Notes: generated by a model from the sequence alone, not told the origin. A stretch of DNA of 64,000 bases from Gordonia aichiensis NBRC 108223 (GCF_000332975.1 NZ_BANR01000004.1:372001-436000), one strand, 5' to 3'; counted from the stretch's first letter, positions 28,710 through 37,684 are shown. Numbers and translations: made by a program.

Positions 28710-29867
28710 TCAGATGTCGAGTCCGCCGCGCTTCACCAACTGCTTGGCGATCACGTTCTGCTGAATCTCGTTGGTGCCTTCACCGACGATCATCAGTGGT
28801 GCGTCGCGGAAGTACCGCTCGACGTCGTACTCGGTGGAGTATCCGTACCCTCCGTGGATACGGACGGCGTCGAGTGCGATTTCCATCGCGGTCTCGGAGC
28901 AGAAGAGCTTGGCCATCCCTGCTTCCATGTCGGCGCGTTGTCCGGTGCCGACGCGATCGGCGGCGTCGAGCAACAGGCTGCGCGCTGCCGCGAGCTTGGT
29001 GCCCATCGTGGCGAGCATGTTGCCGACGGCCTGGTGCTTCCAGATCGGGACGCCGAAGCTCTCGCGGTCCTGTGCGTAGGCCAGCGCGTCGTCGAATGCT
29101 GCTCGTGCGACGCCGGTTGCGCGCGCAGCGACCTGGATACGACCGGTTTCGAGCCCCTTCATCATCTGGGCGAATCCCTTGCCCTCGACGCCGCCGAGCA
29201 CCGCATCGGCTGGCACATGGGCGTCGACGAAGTTCAGTTCGCAACTCTCGACCCCCTTATAGCCGAGCTTGGGCAGGTCCTTGGACACCTCGAACCCGGG
29301 TACCTTCTCGACCAGCAGGATCGACACACCGGTGTGGGCGGGTTGCGCCTTGGGGTCGGTCTTGCACAGAAGTGCGACGAGATCGGATTTGCGCGCGTTG
29401 GAGATCCACGTCTTCGATCCGTTGATCACGTATTCGTCGCCCTCGCGCGTGGCGACGGTGCGCATCGCCTGTAGATCCGAACCGCCACCGGGCTCGGTCA
29501 GCGCCATCGTCGCGCGGAGTTCGCCCGTCGCCATGCGCGGGAGATACTTCTCCTTCTGCTCGTCGGTGCCGAATGCCAGGAGCAGTTTGGCGACGACGGT
29601 GTGGCCACCCATGGCACCGGCAAGACTCATCCAGCCGCGAGCGAGTTCTTCGGTGACGCGCGCATAGCAGGGCATCGACACCTGCGCGACACCGTAGGGC
29701 TCGGGAATTGCGAGTCCGTAGATGCCCATCTCCTTCATCTGCTCGATGAGGTCTTCGGGATAGGTGTTCGTGTGCTCCAACTCGCGCACGACCGGGCGGA
29801 CCTGCTTGTCGACGAAGTCGCGAACGGTTTTGATGATGGCTTCTTCTTCGACGCTCAGTGTGGTCAT
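28710..29867 (-). CDS. Acyl-CoA dehydrogenase, first gene of the operon
   Basis: This 385-residue FAD enzyme oxidises an acyl-CoA to the 2-enoyl-CoA. Motifs are ATMALTEPGGGSDLQAMRT, YVINGSKTWISNARKSD for FAD and substrate, and the C-terminal GYGYSTEYDVERYFRDAPLMIVGEGTNEIQ region with the catalytic Glu in GEGTNEI. In this operon methylsuccinyl-CoA or a related branched diacyl thioester is a plausible substrate (inference). GAGGAG is close before the ATG at 29867. Two ATAGAC elements lie just upstream. Confidence 0.88.
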   Translation of the reverse strand: MTTLSVEEEAIIKTVRDFVDKQVRPVVRELEHTNTYPEDLIEQMKEMGIYGLAIPEPYGVAQVSMPCYARVTEELARGWMSLAGAMGGHTVVAKLLLAFGTDEQKEKYLPRMATGELRATMALTEPGGGSDLQAMRTVATREGDEYVINGSKTWISNARKSDLVALLCKTDPKAQPAHTGVSILLVEKVPGFEVSKDLPKLGYKGVESCELNFVDAHVPADAVLGGVEGKGFAQMMKGLETGRIQVAARATGVARAAFDDALAYAQDRESFGVPIWKHQAVGNMLATMGTKLAAARSLLLDAADRVGTGQRADMEAGMAKLFCSETAMEIALDAVRIHGGYGYSTEYDVERYFRDAPLMIVGEGTNEIQQNVIAKQLVKRGGLDI

Positions 29868-29878
29868 GAGAACTCCTC

Positions 29879-29904
29879 TATGTGGTCTATGAAAAATAGT
29901 CTAT
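29879..29904 (-). promoter_or_regulatory. Paired ATAGAC operator-like sites before the operon
   Basis: On the minus strand ATAGACTAT (29904-29896) is followed by ATAGACCACATAG, just before the ribosome site. The first matches exactly the site in front of the GntR gene at 23745-23753. This is the best candidate for the binding sequence of that regulator. Confidence 0.55.
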
Positions 29905-30064
29905 AGAGTTTGCGGCGAGATGTCACCATCCTGACGCGGATCTGCCGGCCCCACTGCAAATCCCGTGGTCACAACTGTCTAACGGCCTCGCGCAGCATTT
30001 GGTGCTGTGCGTGAGGCGGCACTAGCATGTGAGGCTGTTGGTGTTTATGTGACTAAAGGGGCTG

Positions 30065-31135
30065 ATGGTGCGACTTCGTCGAGTTCGGTGTGCGTCGGCT
30101 CTGACCGCGTTGGCGGCTGTGATCATCGGTTCCGCAACGACAAGCGGCGTCGCCGCGGCAGATCCGTCTCCGGTCGCACCCGCGTCGAACATCCAGACGG
30201 CCGTGCACGACTCGCCGCTGCAGACGACACTGATCGTCTACTCGGCCTCGATGAACAGGGCGATCCCGGTCACCGTGCTGCACCCGAAGGACACGAGCAA
30301 GCCGGTGCCGACCCTGTATCTGCTCAACGGTGCGGGCGGCGGCGAGGATTCGGCCACCTGGGCGGCCAAGACCTCCTATGCGCAGTTCTTCGCCGACAAG
30401 AACGTCAACGTGGTCACCCCGATCGGCGGTGCGTTCTCGTACTACACCGACTGGCAGCGTGATGACCCGGTCCTCGGCCGCAACAAGTGGCAGACGTTCC
30501 TCACCAAAGAACTACCCCCGCTGATCGACAAGGAATTCAAGACCACCGGCGCCAACGCGATCGCGGGAATCTCGATGGCGGGCACGTCCGTGCTCAATCT
30601 CGCGATCGCCGACCCCAAGCTCTACAAGGCTGTTGCGGCCTACAGCGGATGCGCTCGTACCAGTGATCCGCTTGGGCTGCAATACATCCGGATGGTCGTC
30701 GGCGACCGCGGGCGCGGCAACATCGTGAACATGTGGGGCGTCCCCGGCGGCCCCGGCTGGCGGGCCAACGATCCCTACCTCAATGCGGCCAAACTGCGCG
30801 GAACCAAGGTCTACATGACCAGCGGTACCGGGTTGCCCGGTCAGTACGACCGGCTCGATTCGCCGTTGATCGACGGCGACCCGGTCACCCTGGCCAATCA
30901 GGTCCTGCTCGGCGGGGTCATCGAGGCCGCGGTGAACAACTGCACCCAGCAGATGGCTGCGCGGATGACGCAACTCCACGTGCCCAACAAGGTCCTGACC
31001 CGCTCTGGCGGCACGCACTCCTGGGCCTACTGGGAGCAGGATCTGCACGACACCTGGCCGCTGATCGAGGCGGACCTGAACGCCAAGCCCGCGCCTGCAG
31101 CGAAGGCCGCGGCCAAGGCACCGGCGAAGAAGTAG
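30065..31135 (+). CDS. Mycolyltransferase, antigen 85 family, with Lys/Ala tail
   Basis: This exported enzyme transfers mycolates onto trehalose or arabinogalactan. The 356 residues start with a signal peptide ending near GVAAADPSP, followed by an alpha/beta hydrolase fold with VTVLHPKDTSKPVPTLYLLNGAGG, the nucleophile in GISMAGTSVLNLA and the catalytic His in RSGGTHSWAYWEQDL, as in Ag85. It ends in a low-complexity tail, AKPAPAAKAAAKAPAKK, that Ag85 proteins lack and that resembles the wall- and glycan-binding tail of HBHA. AAAGGGG lies before the ATG. The 197-base gap upstream contains the divergent operon promoter and nothing else identifiable. Confidence 0.85.
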   Translation: MVRLRRVRCASALTALAAVIIGSATTSGVAAADPSPVAPASNIQTAVHDSPLQTTLIVYSASMNRAIPVTVLHPKDTSKPVPTLYLLNGAGGGEDSATWAAKTSYAQFFADKNVNVVTPIGGAFSYYTDWQRDDPVLGRNKWQTFLTKELPPLIDKEFKTTGANAIAGISMAGTSVLNLAIADPKLYKAVAAYSGCARTSDPLGLQYIRMVVGDRGRGNIVNMWGVPGGPGWRANDPYLNAAKLRGTKVYMTSGTGLPGQYDRLDSPLIDGDPVTLANQVLLGGVIEAAVNNCTQQMAARMTQLHVPNKVLTRSGGTHSWAYWEQDLHDTWPLIEADLNAKPAPAAKAAAKAPAKK

Positions 31136-31183
31136 CGGCGTCAGGACTTCTCACAGCCCGCTGCACCGCGGGGTGAGCAGACC

Positions 31184-31210
31184 GTGACGGAAGGGTCACG
31201 CAGAGAAAAC
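31184..31210 (+). promoter_or_regulatory. GlnR-like site upstream of narK
   Basis: GTGAC at 31184, GTCAC at 31195 and AAAAC at 31206 occur with an 11-base period, 97 bases upstream of the narK start. This fits the actinobacterial GlnR consensus of GTNAC and GAAAC blocks separated by 6 bases. It suggests nitrogen-limitation control (established for this pathway in mycobacteria and streptomycetes, inferred here). Confidence 0.5.
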
Positions 31211-31306
31211 TCCCTGCAATAGCGGTTTCCTACCGTGGTGGACACATCGGCTCGCGGCAATGCAGCGCGCGGCCGGCAGGCCCACCCTCAGGAAGCAGCG
31301 CCACCC

Positions 31307-32809
31307 ATGAGCTATACCTACACCCGTAAACACCACATCTCCGGGTGGGACCCGGAAGACCGACAGGCGTGGGACGCAGGCGGCGCCCAGATCGCCAAGC
31401 GCAACCTGGTCTGGTCGATCATCTGCGAGCACATCGGGTTCTCGATCTGGTCGCTGTTCTCGGTGATGGTCCTGTTCATGTCGCCGAAGTACGGCATCAG
31501 CCTCGACCAGAAGTTCGCGATCACCGCGACGGCGACGTTCGTCGGTGCATGTCTGCGGATTCCCTATACCCAGGCGACGGCCAAGTTCGGCGGACGCAAT
31601 TGGGCGATCTTCTCTTCGGTGGTGTTGCTCATCCCCACCGGGCTGGTGCTGATGTTGATGATGAATCCCGGCAGGTTCGGGTTCGGTTGGTTCCTCTTCG
31701 TGGCGGCGCTGACCGGCCTCGGCGGCGGAAACTTCGCGTCGTCGATGACCAACATCAACGCGTTTTTCCCGCACCGACTCAAGGGCTGGGCACTCGGGCT
31801 CAATGCGGGCGGCGGCAATCTCGGTGTCCCGGTCATCCAGTTGATCGGCCTCCTGGTGATCTGGCTCTCGTCGGACAATCCCGAAATCGTGTGCGCCATC
31901 TACCTCGTGGCTCTCGCGTTCGCCGCCATCGGTGCCGCGATCTTCATGGACAATCTCGACCACCAGACCGCGAGCTACCGTTCGATGGTCGATTGCCTGA
32001 AATATCGTGACACCTGGCTGATTTCACTGCTCTACATCGGCACGTTCGGCTCGTTCATCGGTTTCAGCTTCGCGTTCTCGCAGGTGCTGCAGATCAGCTT
32101 CAAGTCGTCGGGTGTCGGGAACGCCGCACTCGCCGCTGCCCAGATCGCGTGGATCGGACCGCTTCTCGGCTCCATCGCACGCCCCTACGGCGGCAAGCTC
32201 GCCGACCGCTTCGGCGGCGGCCGCATCACCTTCCTCTGCTTCCTCGCGATGATCGCGTCGTCGGCGGTACTGGTGATTTCCGGAATGGCCGCCGACGCCC
32301 ACGCGCACCACAGGATCGGCACCGCACAGCTCGTCGGCTTCATCGTCGGGTTCATCCTGCTGTTCCTGATCTCGGGTATCGCCAACGGCTCGGTCTACAA
32401 GATCATCCCGACGGTCTTCGAGCACAAGGCTCGCAACCTCACCGGCCTGACCACCATGGGCCGCGTCATCTGGTCCCGCAAGATGTCCGGTGCTCTCATC
32501 GGCATCGCGGGTGCGGTCGGCGCGCTCGGCGGAGTCGGTATCAACCTCGTCCTGCGCTCGAGCTACAAGGCCAATCAGTCCGCAACAGCGGCATTCTGGG
32601 TGTTCCTCGGCTTCTACGTCGTCGCAGCGATCATCACGTGGTTCTTCTATGCGCGTAGCGAGATCGTCCTCGAAGAGCGCGAGACCACCGACATTCCCGT
32701 CGCCGATGGTTCGAGCACGCCTGCCGCTACGGACATCGATGCAGACACCGATCAGACCACCGACTCCGCGGAGCCGACCTCGGGTGCCGTTCAGGGGGCT
32801 GTGAAATGA
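31307..32809 (+). CDS. narK: Nitrate/nitrite transporter NarK
   Basis: This is a 12-helix major facilitator that imports nitrate and may exchange nitrite. The 500-residue product begins MSYTYTRKHHISGWDPEDRQAW, a NarK-like opening. It contains the two nitrate signatures in GLGGGNFASSMTNINAFFP with GWALGLNAGGGNLGVPV, and the second GIANGSVYKIIPTVF region. A hydrophilic Asp/Thr-rich tail of about 40 residues ends the protein. I chose the ATG at 31307 with AGGAAG upstream. The frame also allows GTG at 31235. Its stop overlaps nirB1 by ATGA. Confidence 0.92.
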   Translation: MSYTYTRKHHISGWDPEDRQAWDAGGAQIAKRNLVWSIICEHIGFSIWSLFSVMVLFMSPKYGISLDQKFAITATATFVGACLRIPYTQATAKFGGRNWAIFSSVVLLIPTGLVLMLMMNPGRFGFGWFLFVAALTGLGGGNFASSMTNINAFFPHRLKGWALGLNAGGGNLGVPVIQLIGLLVIWLSSDNPEIVCAIYLVALAFAAIGAAIFMDNLDHQTASYRSMVDCLKYRDTWLISLLYIGTFGSFIGFSFAFSQVLQISFKSSGVGNAALAAAQIAWIGPLLGSIARPYGGKLADRFGGGRITFLCFLAMIASSAVLVISGMAADAHAHHRIGTAQLVGFIVGFILLFLISGIANGSVYKIIPTVFEHKARNLTGLTTMGRVIWSRKMSGALIGIAGAVGALGGVGINLVLRSSYKANQSATAAFWVFLGFYVVAAIITWFFYARSEIVLEERETTDIPVADGSSTPAATDIDADTDQTTDSAEPTSGAVQGAVK

Positions 32810-35340
32810 CCTCGACGAGCACGGATACCTGTGTCGTCGTCGGACACGGGATGGTCGGACACCGGTTCGTCCAGGAGCTGCGCGAGCGTGACACCGCGAA
32901 TCGCTTCAAGGTGATCGTGCTCAGTGAGGAGCCGGTGGCCGCATATGACAGGGTGGGGCTGTCTGGCTACGTCGGCTCCTGGGATCCCACGTCGATGTCG
33001 TTGCCGGACAACACGTATGCCGGTGACGAGTTGGTCGAACTCCGACTCGGCGAATCGGCAACGGCGATCGACCGCGAGAACCGACGGATCACCACCTCGT
33101 CCGGTCACGAGATCGACTACGACGCAGTGGTGCTGGCCACCGGATCGTATCCGTTCGTGCCGCCGGTCGAGGGCAAGGACAATCCGAGAAGCTTCACCTA
33201 CCGCACACTCGCCGACCTCGACGCGATCCGATCGACCGCAGAGGCGGCGCCTGCGGGTGCGCCCGGTGTGGTCGTCGGCGGGGGATTGCTCGGACTGGAA
33301 GCGGCCAACGCGCTCCGATTACTCGGAATGACGCCGCACGTCGTCGAATTCGCGCCGCGCCTCATGCCATTGCAGGTCGACGAGGGCGGCGGTGCGCTGC
33401 TGGCGTCGTTGGTCGGAAACCTCGGCCTGCACGTACACACGGGAGTGTCGACGACGGCGATCGCCGATGCCGACAACGACCTCCTGGCCGTCACACTGTC
33501 GGACGGCACCGTTCTCGACGCCGCTCTCGTGGTGTTCTCCGCGGGTGTCCGACCCCAGGACGCGCTGGGTCGGCAGGCCGGGCTCGACGTGGGCGAACGC
33601 GGTGGCATCATCACCGACACCGGTTGCCGTACAAGCGATCCGTCGATCTGGGCGATCGGCGAGGTTGCAGCTGTCGAGGGTCGTTGTTACGGCCTTGTGG
33701 CACCTGGTTACACGATGGCCGAGATAGCCGCGGACGGGATTCTCGGCCGATGCGACTCGCTGTTCCCTGGCGCAGACATGTCGACGAAGCTCAAACTACT
33801 CGGAGTCGACGTCGCCAGTTTCGGAGACGCGATGGGTGTCACCGAGAACGCCTTGGAGATCGTCTATTCCGATCCCGTTGCGGGAAGCTACAAGAAGCTC
33901 GTCCTCTCCGACGACGCCACCACGTTGTTGGGTGGCATCCTCGTCGGCGATGCCGATGCGTACGCGGTGCTCAAACCGATGGTGGGGCGCGAGATTCCAG
34001 GCGATCCGGCGTCATTGATCGCGCCGATGAGCGCAGAGGGAGCCGGCATCGGTCTGTCGGCGCTGCCCGACGATGCCGAGATCTGTTCGTGCAACGGCGT
34101 GTCCAAGGGCTCGATCTGCTCGGCGATAGCCGACGGCGCGTGCTCGGTCGCCGACATCAAGACCTGCACGTCCGCGGGCACGACGTGCGGCGGCTGTGTT
34201 CCGTCGATCACTCGCCTGCTCGCCGACTCCGGGGTGGAGCTGTCGACGGCCCTGTGCGCCCACTTCACCCAGTCGCGTGCCGAACTGTTCGCCATCGTCG
34301 CCGCCACCGGTATCCGGACGTTCTCCGAACTCATCGCGCGCTTCGGCACCGGTGGTGGATGTGAGATCTGCAAGCCGACCGTCGCCTCCATCCTGGCCTC
34401 GACATCGAGCGACCATATCCTCGACGGCGAGCAGGCGGGGTTGCAGGACACCAATGATCACTTCCTGGCCAATCTGCAGAAGAACGGGACGTACTCGGTC
34501 GTTCCCCGGATGCCGGGCGGCGAGGTCACCGCAGACCAGCTGATCACAATCGGTCAGATCGCCAAGGACTTCGGTCTCTACACCAAGGTGACCGGCGGCC
34601 AGCGCATCGACATGTTCGGAGCCCGGGTCGAGCAGCTACCGGAGATCTGGCGGAGACTCGTCGACGCCGGGATGGAATCCGGCCACGCCTATGGCAAGAG
34701 CCTGCGAACTGTGAAGAGCTGCGTCGGATCGAGTTGGTGTCGCTACGGTGTGCAGGACTCGGTGGCCATGGCTGTGCGGCTCGAACACCGCTATCGGGGG
34801 TTACGTTCACCACACAAGATCAAGCTCGGTGTCTCCGGATGCGCCCGCGAGTGCGCGGAAGCGCGCGGCAAGGACGTCGGAGTGATCGCAACCGAGCAGG
34901 GGTGGAACCTTTACGTCGGTGGTAATGGTGGCCAAAGTCCTACGCATGCAAAGCTTCTCGCGTCAGGACTCGACGATGAGACGCTGGTGCGTTATATCGA
35001 CCGCTACCTCATGTTCTACATCAGGACTGCAGACCGGTTACAGCGCACCGCGCCGTGGCAGGAGAGCTTCGACGGAGGCCTCGATCGGTTGCGAGAGATC
35101 GTCTGTGACGACATCCTGGGTATCGCGGGTGACCTCGAGGACGCGGTCGCCCGGCACGTGGACGGCTACCGCGACGAATGGGCCGCCGTACTCGACGACG
35201 AGGACAAACTGCGCCGATTCGTGTCCTTCGTCAACGCGCCGGGCACGCCCGATCCGACCATCGCGTTCGACGACTCGACGGGTCGTAGGGTCCCGGTGCT
35301 CCTCGGCACGCCCACCAGATTCAAGGAGGCAGCATCATGA
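32806..35340 (+). CDS. nirB: Assimilatory nitrite reductase [NAD(P)H] large subunit, copy 1
   Basis: This cytosolic enzyme reduces nitrite to ammonium with six electrons. The 844 residues carry an N-terminal FAD/NAD(P)-binding half, a BFD-like [2Fe-2S] domain (CSCNG then CGGCVP near 425-465), a second cysteine pair in GGCEICKPTVASIL, a ferredoxin-like domain, and the siroheme/[4Fe-4S] site with Cys639 and Cys645 in SCVGSSWC and Cys679 and Cys683 in GCARECAEA. All four cluster cysteines are present, so it should be active. It overlaps narK by ATGA and nirD1 by 4 bases. Confidence 0.95.
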   Translation: MTSTSTDTCVVVGHGMVGHRFVQELRERDTANRFKVIVLSEEPVAAYDRVGLSGYVGSWDPTSMSLPDNTYAGDELVELRLGESATAIDRENRRITTSSGHEIDYDAVVLATGSYPFVPPVEGKDNPRSFTYRTLADLDAIRSTAEAAPAGAPGVVVGGGLLGLEAANALRLLGMTPHVVEFAPRLMPLQVDEGGGALLASLVGNLGLHVHTGVSTTAIADADNDLLAVTLSDGTVLDAALVVFSAGVRPQDALGRQAGLDVGERGGIITDTGCRTSDPSIWAIGEVAAVEGRCYGLVAPGYTMAEIAADGILGRCDSLFPGADMSTKLKLLGVDVASFGDAMGVTENALEIVYSDPVAGSYKKLVLSDDATTLLGGILVGDADAYAVLKPMVGREIPGDPASLIAPMSAEGAGIGLSALPDDAEICSCNGVSKGSICSAIADGACSVADIKTCTSAGTTCGGCVPSITRLLADSGVELSTALCAHFTQSRAELFAIVAATGIRTFSELIARFGTGGGCEICKPTVASILASTSSDHILDGEQAGLQDTNDHFLANLQKNGTYSVVPRMPGGEVTADQLITIGQIAKDFGLYTKVTGGQRIDMFGARVEQLPEIWRRLVDAGMESGHAYGKSLRTVKSCVGSSWCRYGVQDSVAMAVRLEHRYRGLRSPHKIKLGVSGCARECAEARGKDVGVIATEQGWNLYVGGNGGQSPTHAKLLASGLDDETLVRYIDRYLMFYIRTADRLQRTAPWQESFDGGLDRLREIVCDDILGIAGDLEDAVARHVDGYRDEWAAVLDDEDKLRRFVSFVNAPGTPDPTIAFDDSTGRRVPVLLGTPTRFKEAAS

Positions 35341-35720
35341 CCGCGTTGGACGACGCACACGTGGAGACGCAGTTCGAGCCCTCGACCGACACCTGGATTC
35401 CGGTGTGTGCACTCGACGAGCTGATCGTCGGTCGCGGGGTTGCGGCTCTCGTCGGGTCCTCTCAGGTCGCAGTGTTCCGGCTGTCCGCCGGCGACGAGCC
35501 CGACCTGCGCGCCGTCGACAATATCGATCCGTTCGGCCGCGCGGCTGTGATGTCCCGCGGACTCGTCGGCGAGCGCAACAGTGTCCCGACACTGGCGTCG
35601 CCGCTGCTCAAGCAGGTCTTCTCCCTCGACACCGGAATCTGTCTCGACGACGAGACGCACGCTCTGCGGACCTATCCGGTCCGTGTGATCGACGGCGTGG
35701 TCGAGGTGTGCGGCCCCTGA
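35337..35720 (+). CDS. nirD: Nitrite reductase small subunit NirD, copy 1 (Rieske-like without cysteines)
   Basis: The 127-residue subunit has a Rieske-type fold but no cluster ligands: no CxH or CxxH motif occurs where the cluster would bind. It has WIPVCALDELIVGRGVAALVG, NIDPFGRAAVMSRGLVGER and LKQVFSLDTGICLDDE, typical of NirD partnered with NirB. It overlaps nirB1 by ATGA, and its TGA overlaps the ATG of nnaR (TGATG). The second set downstream carries a genuine Rieske NirD. Confidence 0.92.
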   Translation: MTALDDAHVETQFEPSTDTWIPVCALDELIVGRGVAALVGSSQVAVFRLSAGDEPDLRAVDNIDPFGRAAVMSRGLVGERNSVPTLASPLLKQVFSLDTGICLDDETHALRTYPVRVIDGVVEVCGP

Positions 35721-36904
35721 TGACCCAGCCCGACGCAGCCGCATCCCCCACGGCCAACCCGGACAAGACATTGACCGGCTTCACAATCGGCATCACCGCT
35801 GCGCGGCGCGCCGACGAGTTCGCGGCACTGCTGACCCGCCGTGGCGCCGACGTCGTCCATGCCCCGGCGATCCGCATCATCCCGCTCGTCGACGACGACG
35901 AGCTCGAGAAGGCGACCGAATCGATTCTCAGCACACCGCCCGACATCCTGGTCGCGACCACCGGGATCGGATTCCGCGGCTGGGTGGAGGCGGCAGACGG
36001 CTGGGGGCTCGCCGACCAACTCGTGGACACGCTGGCCGACGTTCGGCTACTGGCGCGCGGACCGAAGGCCAAGGGCGCGATCCGCGCTGCCGGATTGCGT
36101 GAACAGTGGTCGCCGCCGGGTGAATCGTCGAGCGAGTTGATCCGGGAACTGCTCGACGAGGGTGTTGCAGGTCTGCGCGTGGCTGTTCAGCTCCACGGCG
36201 CGACGACCAGCTGGGAACCGCTGCCCGACCTATGTGACGTGCTCCGTGAGGCAGGTGCCGATGTGGTGCCGGTACCGGTCTATCGATGGACTCCACCCGA
36301 CGACACCGAACCCATGAGCAGGATGATCGACGCCGTCATCAATCGCGATCTTGACGCCATCACCTTCACCAGCGCACCGGCCGTGGCGTCGATGCTCGGT
36401 CAGGCGCACAGCACCGGAGCCCTCGAGCCGCTGTTGCACGCGATGCGTACCGCCGTGCCCGCGTTGTGCGTCGGAAACGTCACCGCGGGGCCGTTGCACG
36501 CGCTGCAGGTTCCGACGTTGCAGCCCAGCAGATTCCGCCTCGGCGCCCTGGTGCGGTTGATCGCCGACGAACTGCCCCGACGGTCGAGTGTGCTCCGCGT
36601 CGCGGGCCACGACCTGAGCCTACGGGCCTCTGGGGTGGTGGTCGACGGGTGCTACCGACAGGTGACGGGGGCGAGCATGGCGCTGTTGCGGGTGCTGCAT
36701 CGCGTTCCGGGACAGGTCATTTCGCGCACAGCGATGCTCGACGAACTGCCCGGCGGTGGCACCGATACGCATGCCGTGGAGATGGCGATCACCAGATTGC
36801 GTTCGGCACTTGGTGATTCGAAGATGATCCAGACGGTGGTCAAGCGAGGTTATCGCCTGGCCGTCGACCTCGAGTACGACGAGAACGATTCCGATGAGAC
36901 GTGA
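35720..36904 (+). CDS. nnaR: NnaR-like regulator: HemD-like domain fused to winged helix
   Basis: The 394-residue protein joins a uroporphyrinogen-III synthase-like domain (about 15-270: GFTIGITAARRADEFAALLTRRGADV, VATTGIGFRGWVEA, TFTSAPAVASMLG) to a C-terminal OmpR/PhoB-type winged helix (about 313-387: LHRVPGQVISRTAMLDELP, AVEMAITRLRSALGD, VVKRGYRLAVDLE). This architecture is that of NnaR, a co-activator with GlnR of nitrate assimilation genes in mycobacteria and streptomycetes. The HemD-like part may sense a tetrapyrrole or keep synthase activity. Its start is fixed by the TGATG overlap with nirD1; the longer frame from 34919 is rejected. Confidence 0.88.
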   Translation: MTQPDAAASPTANPDKTLTGFTIGITAARRADEFAALLTRRGADVVHAPAIRIIPLVDDDELEKATESILSTPPDILVATTGIGFRGWVEAADGWGLADQLVDTLADVRLLARGPKAKGAIRAAGLREQWSPPGESSSELIRELLDEGVAGLRVAVQLHGATTSWEPLPDLCDVLREAGADVVPVPVYRWTPPDDTEPMSRMIDAVINRDLDAITFTSAPAVASMLGQAHSTGALEPLLHAMRTAVPALCVGNVTAGPLHALQVPTLQPSRFRLGALVRLIADELPRRSSVLRVAGHDLSLRASGVVVDGCYRQVTGASMALLRVLHRVPGQVISRTAMLDELPGGGTDTHAVEMAITRLRSALGDSKMIQTVVKRGYRLAVDLEYDENDSDET

Positions 36905-37628
36905 CCGCACTGCCGCCGACCAGCCACAACCGATCCTGGTGGCACACGGGACCCGATCGGTGTCGGGAGTCGAGACGATCGGGCGCATTGCCGAGCTGGT
37001 GAGCGAGCGCATCGGAACCACGCGCGTGGCATTCGTCGACGTTCTCGGCCCGTCGCCGTCGGATCTGCTCGCACAGATTGCAGGCCCCGCCGTGGTGGTA
37101 CCGGCCTTTCTCGCTGCCGGTTATCACGTACGCCACGACATCCCCACCCACATCGAGGCCAGCGGACATCGCGACGTACGGCTGTGCGAGAACATGGGGC
37201 CCGATCCGGTGCTGGCCGTCGTACTGCGTGATCGGCTGTGTGCGGCAGGGTGGCGTCCCGGAGACGCGGTGGTGATGGCCGCGGCCGGATCGTCGGATCG
37301 GCTCGCGTTGCGCGAGGTCGAGACCGCCGCGCGCTACCTGGCCGAGTTGATCGACGACGACGTGCCGGTCGGCTACATCGCCACCGCGACGCCGCGCGTG
37401 CCCGACGTCGTCGCCCGGGTACGTAGACGTCGTCGACGAGTCTTTATCGCGTCATACCTGTTGGCGCCCGGACTGTTTCACGCACGCTTGGCCGAGTGCG
37501 GCGTGCACGGCGTCGCCGCACCACTCGGCGCCGATCCGCGGATCGCCGATCTGATCGCCGCTCGTGTGACCGAAACGCTCGGAACTTCTTCCTCACGCTC
37601 GCGAGCGGCGCGTGTGAGAACCATGTGA
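36894..37628 (+). CDS. sirB: Sirohydrochlorin chelatase (CbiX/SirB family)
   Basis: The 244-residue class II chelatase inserts iron into sirohydrochlorin to make siroheme, the cofactor of both NirB proteins. It has QPILVAHGTRSVSG with the metal-binding His, FVDVLGPSPSDLLAQI, VVVPAFLAAGYHVRHDIPTH with further His residues, and VFIASYLLAPGLFHARL in the second half-domain. It overlaps nnaR by 11 bases. Its presence with NirB and nitrate reductase makes cofactor supply part of the same expression unit. Confidence 0.9.
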   Translation: MRRDRTAADQPQPILVAHGTRSVSGVETIGRIAELVSERIGTTRVAFVDVLGPSPSDLLAQIAGPAVVVPAFLAAGYHVRHDIPTHIEASGHRDVRLCENMGPDPVLAVVLRDRLCAAGWRPGDAVVMAAAGSSDRLALREVETAARYLAELIDDDVPVGYIATATPRVPDVVARVRRRRRRVFIASYLLAPGLFHARLAECGVHGVAAPLGADPRIADLIAARVTETLGTSSSRSRAARVRTM

Positions 37629-37635
37629 TCGTCTG

Positions 37636-37662
37636 GTAACGAGCAGTCACGGACCTCGAAAC
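37636..37662 (+). promoter_or_regulatory. Possible GlnR-like site upstream of nasA
   Basis: GTAAC at 37636-37640 and GAAAC at 37658-37662 are separated by 17 bases (two turns). The intermediate block at 37647 is TCACG, one base out of register. The site is 23 bases from the chosen start, which is unusually close for an activator, so it is weaker than the narK site. Confidence 0.3.
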
Positions 37663-37684
37663 AATGCGGCCCGACCATGGAGTC

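Noticed and set aside
34919..35719. N-terminal extension of the NnaR frame by 267 residues
   Set aside because: It lies inside nirB1 and nirD1 in another frame. The TGATG overlap at 35718-35722 fixes the true start.
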